A DNA stretch of 64,000 nt from Calycina herbarum (taxonomy: Eukaryota; Ascomycota; Leotiomycetes; Helotiales; Pezizellaceae). The stretch's first letter is position 1. Each line of letters opens with the position of its first letter. The stretch covers positions 1 through 64,000 of the forward strand of contig LLEY01000123.1 in NCBI GenBank assembly GCA_001414485.1, read 5' to 3'. Below are positions 57,455-64,000 of this stretch, in pieces. The notes under the pieces were generated by a model that saw only the letters and a program-made list of their open reading frames with translations, did not search any database and was not told the origin of the DNA. The position numbers were made by a program, and so were the translations under genes.

Positions 57455-60400
57455 ATGCTCCCCTTCTTCTTTACGATGAACCTCTCGATAACCACGCATC
57501 GGTACTGAGCATGGGTGGAATGAATTTCTTCGGATGGCGTACGGAATGGATGGTCTAGGCCTTCAAGGGTTGGCATGCATGGATGCATGATATTTCTTTA
57601 TGGAGGATTTGTGGACACAATACCCCCAGCATAGCAATCTCAACGCTTTGCCGTACTCTTCTTTTTCTTTTGAATTGCAACTGTGACATGACTTAATCTT
57701 GATTTGCCTCGTGATTTCTCCTGTTAAAGTGGCCTGCAGTGGTATTTGATTCACTTGATGAGAATTTTTTTTTGGTGTGTCTACTATCTTATAGATGCAC
57801 TTTAAAACGTTCTCTCTTTTTGAGGGGCAAGTTTTTTCTGGATTTTCTCGTTATCTTTGCCAAAGAGGGAGCTTGTGTCCAAGTCAGATAAAAGACCTGA
57901 GCTTATACCGAGATCCTGCCACCATAGTACGTCCAAAACCAGGATGCATTGCATATGGAGTCTTCCCAAAGAATTAAAGGCCATACGCAACTCGAGAGAT
58001 GGCTCTTGTCTCATCTTACGCTCGTTGAGAACCGCATTGGCGCGAGCTACCTACATGCTTTATCAGCCTCAATGCAAATGGCAAGTTAAGTGGGGGGATT
58101 TATTGTCGAATCTCGGGTTGTTGTCGAATTCCTTTTTTTTGTTCATTCAAGACTTTCGTAACTCTTTTGTTCGCGTGGGAAGTTGGATGGTCACTTTTAT
58201 TGTCGAGGAATCCTTGATTCCAGCACCGTGGGTGGGCGTGGGGGATCTGGGGACGATTGTCGGGGGTTGGGTTGGGTGAGCAACCAGCAATCAGACCTTC
58301 TGCGGATTCGGGATTTTTCGATATGAGACGTTCTGGGGTTGAGGGTTTTGGGTTTTATGGGATGTTTGCTTGGATTTTTTTGATGTTTTTTGATGTTTTG
58401 GTGTTTTGATTGCGAGGTACTTAGTTTATGTGCCCATGGGCGTTTTCTTCAGGGGAGGCTGGGATTGAGTACTGGTATTGGGTTTGGAGAAAAGGTAAAA
58501 AAAAGAATGACTTTGTACAGCTTGATAGAGTGGGGAATGGCCCTTGGACGGCGGTGGTAGTTTGATGACCTCAGCATGGGTGGTAATCTTAACGCTTTGC
58601 TGTACTTCTACTTGTATTGTTGCATATTTGTTTGATACAAAATTTCCTTCTAACCATTGACTGCTACGTCTTTATTTTTCCTTTGTTTCCGACTGTTCGC
58701 ATTTTTTCTTCTTTCGCACTTCGCTGTTCTTTCGCTGCAGGGTTTCTTAAGTCTTCCAGCCTACATTTTAACCATTTTGTTTTCACTACTCATTACCATG
58801 GAAGAAAAGCTTCTCCTCCCAAGTAGTAGAGCTGCAAGATCTGGAAATAAAATAGCTTGGAATCTCAACCCTTCATCCCTAACCTAACACTGTGAAGAAT
58901 CGGCATCGAACAAGTGAGTGTCGGGAGCTGCAGCGTACACCCTTACATACTACCCGGACCTGCCAATTTTCCTCAAGCAACGGCGCGGAGTTGTTTCAAC
59001 TTCGTTCACGGGCTTCACTATCTGGTATCTGAGAGAGAAGCGAAGGGGGGGTTTGTGGTCGAATTTTGGATTATTGTCGATTCTTTCTTATTCATCCCTC
59101 TGAATACTTATCTGCTTCTCTGTGAGGCGGGAGAAATTAGGCGTTTTCTATTTTTCCCCTGCTTCTGGGGGGTTGTTGATCTATGCCTGAAGGGCTGGGA
59201 AGAGTGTAGTAGGTTTCTAGCTCTCGAGGTTCAAGGAACGATTCCATCTAGGTGCTTTTAAATTTTAATTAACAGCAGGGTTGTAATTTTTTTGGGTTCA
59301 TGCTCGAGTGAAGGTTTTTTCAGCGGATTTACTCTTTTTATAGAAAGGATTCTAAAGTCTTATTACGACCGACATGCGCTATCGTGCGTCTCCTCTCGAT
59401 TTTACGGACAAGAAACTGGGTGGAGATTGTGTTATAGCTATCGGATTGCAGATTCCATGTTTAAAATGCCTTTTTTTGACATGGCGAATTTGAAGCACTT
59501 ATGCAAACAAGCTATGGGAATTGTCTTGAGGATTTGGTTCTGTACGGGATATGGATATCTTTTACTCTGATCATCTTTTCCTGTAGTGTTTGGGGAAGAC
59601 TCATGGTTTTTTGAGGAGAGAAAGGCTTCGGGGAGAAGAGGTTTGAAACTGGAATTTGGAGAGATGGATGGGATTCGAGGATGGGGTGATATTCGAGGGT
59701 AAATACTCCTGTTTTCTTTTCTAGAAAGTGGGGCCTTTTCCTTCGTGTAGATATATGGAACAACATTGTTTTGTATTTGAGAACTGTCGATTTAGGGTAC
59801 CATAGTTGTGGTGTTATACTAGAGATTATAGTTCATAAGGAAGAGGCAAACCACACTGATTCTACTTAAGCATGGGTAAAGCTATATTAGTTATGAGCTT
59901 TTTATCTTACATATTCCGCTCCCATGAGGTTTGCAGATATGTGGGTGCTACGTTGCCTTTTTCTCTGGTTTAAGGATTCGAAAGTTGAAGATGTTTTATC
60001 TTCTGTGCTTATATGTTCGTTCGTTCTTGAGAGAGGGGCCTGTTATCGTGTCATGTAGCAAAGTAAGAAGAAATCTTATCATATTAACGAATTTCAAAGA
60101 GAAGCACGTGTAGATGCAGATTCTAAAGAGAAATACATGAAAGATTGATATAAATATAAGGAGAGAGATGGGGCGAGAGAGAATATCCACAAATTGTGTT
60201 GCAGTTTTCAACCCAGTTGGATAGACTGGAAATAGTCCAGATGGATAATAATTGGTGGGTTGACTAACTTCGAGTAAATGTGACAAGACCATCATGGTTA
60301 GTTGCCAGTTGCTAAGTTTGTTTTTATTCTATTTCTCCAGTCTGGAGAAACAGAGAAGATTCGAGGATAGAGTAATATTCGACAGTAGATACTCTGTTTT

Positions 60401-60960
60401 ACGTTTTTACCTTTCGAAAGGGAATGGAGCTTCTATAATTTAGAACTAAGAACAAGTTACTATTTGTAGTCTCGTTGTCAGAAGGTCTCCTCAAGTACCT
60501 TCCAGAAACACTTTATCGATAATATCTCGTGTGACAGACACCCCTTAATATCCAACTGGCAGGCTCTCTAAATATCGTAACCAGAGCAGAACCGAGTGGA
60601 AGAAGCACTAGAACTTTGGTTTCCATCCCCCTAATTTCTTTTTAAATCTCAATCGCCAACTCCTCGACCTCATTCTCGTTTTAAGAAGCATGCTCAAAAT
60701 ACTTCACCTCACGTGTGAAAGCAGGCTAGAGGTTTTCCTAGAACGAGAAAGAACCACTGAAAGTTAGAAGAACAGATAAACCTTCAGTAGAGACCTAGAA
60801 GGAAGTATTGGAATAATCAAATCTCTCAAATCTCATGAATCTCCCAAGTCCTTTTATATTTCCACGAGTCTTCTTGTTTTGTGATTCCAAATCTCCTTCG
60901 ATAATCGGACCAATTATTCGAGGAGGTTGATATCTACACCCTCTGTCTGCCTAACTCTTT
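57455..60960. repeat. Gene-poor region with diverged local duplications
   Basis: About 3.5 kb without a convincing gene. It contains several weak direct repeats. ATCTCAACGCTTTGCCGTAC near 57640 matches ATCTTAACGCTTTGCTGTAC near 58587. A GGGGGGATTTATTGTCGAAT-like segment near 58094 recurs near 59045. GGATTCGAGGATGGGGTGAT near 59670 recurs as AGATTCGAGGATAGAGTAAT near 60357. Differences are largely G/A and C/T. Frames up to 140 codons (57857-58279) show no motifs. It is probably old duplicated 3' flank of the GRG-1 gene plus decayed repeats. Confidence 0.45.
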
Positions 60961-61004
60961 GCGAGTAAGCTGCGAGTAAGCCACTAGTAAGCTGCCAGTA
61001 AGCT
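60961..61004. repeat. Perfectly phased 4 x 11-bp tandem repeat (GAGTAAGC type)
   Basis: Four consecutive 11-bp units: GCGAGTAAGCT, GCGAGTAAGCC, ACTAGTAAGCT and GCCAGTAAGCT. The core AGTAAGC is invariant. The same unit recurs about eight times at 15145-15295. It does not code for protein. Confidence 0.75.
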
Positions 61005-61801
61005 GTGCACCCGGTTTCCCGTTGACCCAATACATAACTGGAATATAAGAGAAGTGAGCATTACGCCTCGAACATCTATTTTAAGAAAATCTACGAGAAT
61101 AGATGTCGGTGAGATATTACAGGGGCGCTACCCCAACTTCCGTATTTTTGACCATACCAACATCCAATTCGACATTGGTAGATGGACAAACTCTTCCTGA
61201 GTCCCGGTACTGATAAGTTGTTGATATTCTGACACAACCATTGTGGTAGCGGTTCCTGATTGATAAAATTTGATAGAAGAAGATTGGTTGAGCTGTTCTC
61301 AAAAGACAAGAGCCCTGCGCAGCGTGGCTGTGGCTGATTATGTACGGGAACCCAGGGCTACGAAGAAAGTCTTGTGTAACCTCAAATAAGGCTGCATTCC
61401 ACAGTATCTATCAGTGGACAAATCTCTCAAGCACTCTATGCATAGCTACCCAAAGAAGTTGCAGCCTCACTAAATGACCATAGTAAGCTGCAGTTTGAAA
61501 TTGGGGTCAATATTTTCTTGCTCCACCCAAGCTACATATAATTCCAGTCCCCTACTTCGAAATAATTATCACTACACTCATAGCTACTGTCTTCGCAAAG
61601 CAAGACTTACAGCGACTATCATAACAACTATATACTTTGGTTTTACCTTTAATAATCATTTACTATGCCTCTCACTTACAGGTACGGTAAACAACGGAGA
61701 TGTACTCGCTTAAATTCACGTGTTTACCCCGCATAATCACTTGAGCAGTCTCTACCAAGCTTTAAGCATGCTAACACCAAGTACGCTATAGACCTCTCAA
61801 C
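61005..61801. other. Promoter-side intergenic region of the HET gene
   Basis: No gene recognised. A short inverted match between 61088-61120 and 61266-61300 is weak. A 79-codon plus frame (61474-61713) has no motif. Confidence 0.35.
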
Positions 61802-63116
61802 ATGCAACTACATGAAATACGCTTGATTACCCTTCTTCCCTCGGAAAGTCACGACTGTCGTTCGGATGAAATTGCGGTGTCCTTGGACCATGTACCTCCT
61901 GACGACTTGTTCTTCACCGCAGAATACAAGAATTGGTTGAGTTCATGCAAACTTTCCGAGGAGCAGGCAAGATTGTTGTGGTACGAAAGCAGCGGTCAGG
62001 AATCGCCACTTCTGGGCAAAATGCTTCGCTATACATGGGGTGACTTCATCGCACTCAGCTACACTTGGTCCAGCGAGCTTCAACCACGCATGATCCGAGT
62101 AAATGGTACTAGTGTTTGTGTCGGGCAAAATCTTGAAGCCGCTCTCCGGGCCATTCGAAATGGGGGTTATCTCAAAAACGGTATCAAGTTGTGGATTGAT
62201 GCTTTGTCGATTAACCAAGAAGACAATGTCGAGAAAGGAACTGAAGTAGCTCGCATGGTCAACATCTATAGCGGTGCTGCAGACATTCTCATCTGGTTAG
62301 GGTACCAGGACCCAGAAATGTGTCACGTTATGAATTTCATATCGAAGCTCTCGGGCTGCTGGAACGATGAAGATACAACACAACTTCGAGAAACCCTTCC
62401 CAGAGTCTTAGCTTCCACTTCCCCAAAAATATGGTCGCAATTTCTGGAATTTGCACAACTACCTTACTGGGGACGAACATGGATTCTCCAAGAAATAGCT
62501 GCAGGTTCTGCCGACATGAGTGTCCTGTACGCGGACAAGTTTGTAAAATGGTCAGACCTCTACAATGCTACAATCTTTTTTCAAAATCATCCCAGACGTC
62601 AAAATTGAGAATGCGATCAAAGATGTCCTGAACGAATTCCCGGAGCACAAAGAACAAGCCAGACATATCCTGGAATTCTACTACTATCGATTCCTCAAAA
62701 TAAACGACATTGAGGAGCTCCGACAGAGACGGGTTGAACCAGACTTGATGAAGCTTTTCACCTTCAGCCGGGAGAATGTTGCTGCCCGCCCAAGGGACAA
62801 GATATACGGCTTGCTGGCAATCATGAATCGCCAAGTTGCTTCCAACATCACTGCAAAGTATGGAAGCGATGTGACGGACGATGACGTATTTGAAGATTTT
62901 GCTAGGAAATGGATTGAACATGGTCATAACCTCGATATTCTGGGGCAATCCGGTTTAAAGGACTCACCATCTTGGGTACCACATCTTCACCAGAATTATA
63001 GACACCTGCAAGGCTCTTCAGAGTTGCCATATACCGCAGGGACAAACGCCGCGATGGATGCTCGATTTACCGAGGACGGCGTGGCTTTCTGGTGGCAGTT
63101 CTTGCTTGGTTTTTGA
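61802..63116 (+). pseudogene. HET-domain (heterokaryon incompatibility) protein, frameshifted and short
   Basis: From ATG 61802 the first frame (268 codons) carries the HET domain (PF06985): GDFIALSYTWSSELQPR, IRVNGTSVCVGQNLEAALRA, the hallmark LWIDALSINQEDNVEKG, and MVNIYSGAADILIWLGY, then LPYWGRTWILQEIAAGS. At a run of six T (62576-62581) similarity moves to the next frame (KIIPDVKIENAIKD, then TFSRENVAARPRDKIYGLLA, the second conserved HET-protein block), ending at TGA 63114. Removing one T would give a single protein of about 437 residues. Typical family members run to 600-750 residues, so the C-terminus is also shortened after WVPHLHQNYRHL. HET proteins trigger cell death on non-self fusion. 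It may be a broken allele or have a base error; vib-1 lies 16 kb away. Confidence 0.8.
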
Positions 63117-63224
63117 TGGTTGTTACTATGTCGCAATATTCCCGTCACATTCATGATGGCACACGAAGACGAACAATTCCAAATCAAGGCTAATACATTA
63201 TAGAAACACCATCAAAGGTCACCA

Positions 63225-64000
63225 TCAACTCGAAATACACATCGACTCCTGCAACACAATATCCCCCGCCGAAAAGCCAACCATAATCGTGTAATTCCCC
63301 GCCACCAAACTCCAATCCTCAATCGCGACATCCCATATCCTTAAATCCTCCTTCGCAATCACAATTGTAACCTCCTTCTCCTCCCCACTCTCCAAATAAA
63401 CCTTCTCGAATCCCTTCAACAACTTCGGAGGCTCCATCGCAGCCGCAGGATACGAAACATAAACCTGCACAACCTCTTTCCCCGCAACTCCACCAGTGTT
63501 AGAAAGGGTGGAACTCACAACCACACTCTCAGCTCCTTCCACATTCGCGTTCCCCAACTCGAGACAGAAGAGATTGAATGTCGTGTAACTCAATCCATGG
63601 CCGAAGGGGAATAATGGTGTTACGGAATGTTCGTCGAACCATTTATATCCCACATACAAGCCCTCTTTGAAATCTACCTCCAACTCTTCCCATATTTGGA
63701 TGGTATCGTTGAGAGTTTTTGGGAATGTCATTGGGAGTTTGCCGCTGGGGTTTACGTTGCCATACAGTAAGTTTCCGAGGGCGAGACCGACTTGTTGGCC
63801 GCTGTACCATGCTTCCATTATGGCATCGACGGAGTCGATCCAGGGCATGAGGATGGCCGAGTTGGTGTTTAGGACGACGAGGGTCTTTTTGGATAATTTT
63901 GACAAACGAGCAATTACTGCATCTTGGTCGCCGGGAAGTGAGAGGCCAAGATTGTTATCTACACCTTCGGAGTGTCGGTCTGATACGAAAATGATGCTTA
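63225..64000 (-). CDS. GH3 beta-glucosidase, C-terminal part (partial)
   Basis: The minus-strand frame is open from the right window edge to the stop at 63225 (about 258 codons seen), so the N-terminus and catalytic TIM barrel lie outside. What is present is the GH3 C-terminal domain: FVSDRHSEGVDNNLGLSL at the edge, VVLNTNSAILMPWIDSVDAI, EAWYSGQQVGLALGNLLYG, NPSGKLPMTFPK and PLFPFGHGLSYTTFNL, followed by the fibronectin-III-like module (LSNTGGVAGKEVVQVYVS, KLLKGFEKVYLESGEEKEV). The enzyme removes terminal beta-glucose from cellobiose or glycosides. Absence of an intron in this stretch is normal. Whether it is secreted cannot be told without the 5' end. Confidence 0.93.
   Translation of the reverse strand, partial: SIIFVSDRHSEGVDNNLGLSLPGDQDAVIARLSKLSKKTLVVLNTNSAILMPWIDSVDAIMEAWYSGQQVGLALGNLLYGNVNPSGKLPMTFPKTLNDTIQIWEELEVDFKEGLYVGYKWFDEHSVTPLFPFGHGLSYTTFNLFCLELGNANVEGAESVVVSSTLSNTGGVAGKEVVQVYVSYPAAAMEPPKLLKGFEKVYLESGEEKEVTIVIAKEDLRIWDVAIEDWSLVAGNYTIMVGFSAGDIVLQESMCISS

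Noticed and set aside
1..64000. CRISPR array, bacterial operon or telomere
   Set aside because: The genes are spliced and fungal; no regularly spaced repeat-spacer array and no TTAGGG-type run was seen.

Overview
This is a window of chromosomal DNA from a filamentous ascomycete (Pezizomycotina). The evidence is short introns (about 47-90 bp) with GTRNGT donors and CTAAC/CTGAC branch sites, one AT-rich block with the look of repeat-induced point mutation (RIP), and fungus-specific genes: a VIB-1/XprG-type NDT80 factor, a GRG-1/CCG-1 stress protein, a HET-domain gene, a SesA-type NLR fragment, LysM domains and fused NAD(P) transhydrogenase. Gene style suggests a leotiomycete (Helotiales), but this is a guess by eye.

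Layout. 1-334 is the 5' end of an acidic protein running off the left edge. 1.37-3.29 kb is an AT-rich, CpG-poor block carrying a 454-bp inverted-repeat element. 3.3-4.9 kb holds relics, including a frameshifted SesA gene. 5.6-14.2 kb carries a Cys/His-rich conserved protein, a GPI-type PEBP protein and the 12-exon mitochondrial transhydrogenase. 14.7-15.3 kb is repeat-rich. 16.1-16.4 kb encodes a small secreted protein. 18.4-23.7 kb is a pseudogene graveyard: two divergent F-box-like paralogues in opposite orientation flank a broken LysM gene. 24.8-26.3 kb is mitochondrial-type formate dehydrogenase. 30.1-32.2 kb is a 7-TM protein with a long tail. 36.5-37.3 kb is an EBP/EXPERA protein. 38.5-39.0 kb is a secreted protein. 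40.8-41.1 kb is a second MITE. 41.8-42.7 kb is a basic DUF2011-like protein. 44.2-46.2 kb is vib-1/xprG. 51.9-55.3 kb is a small set of mitochondrial-looking genes (a single-pass membrane protein, MTQ1, and divergent AIM32). 57.0-57.5 kb is grg-1/ccg-1. 61.8-63.1 kb is a frameshifted HET gene. 63.2-64.0 kb is the C-terminal end of a GH3 beta-glucosidase running off the right edge.

Themes. Mitochondrial redox and translation-quality functions recur (transhydrogenase, formate dehydrogenase, MTQ1, AIM32). Allorecognition-type genes also recur (SesA, HET, and vib-1, whose Neurospora orthologue controls het-gene expression), but the SesA and HET genes are broken here. Several breaks sit in mononucleotide runs, so base-calling error must be excluded before they are called pseudogenes. 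No tRNA, rRNA, CRISPR array or telomere repeat was seen.
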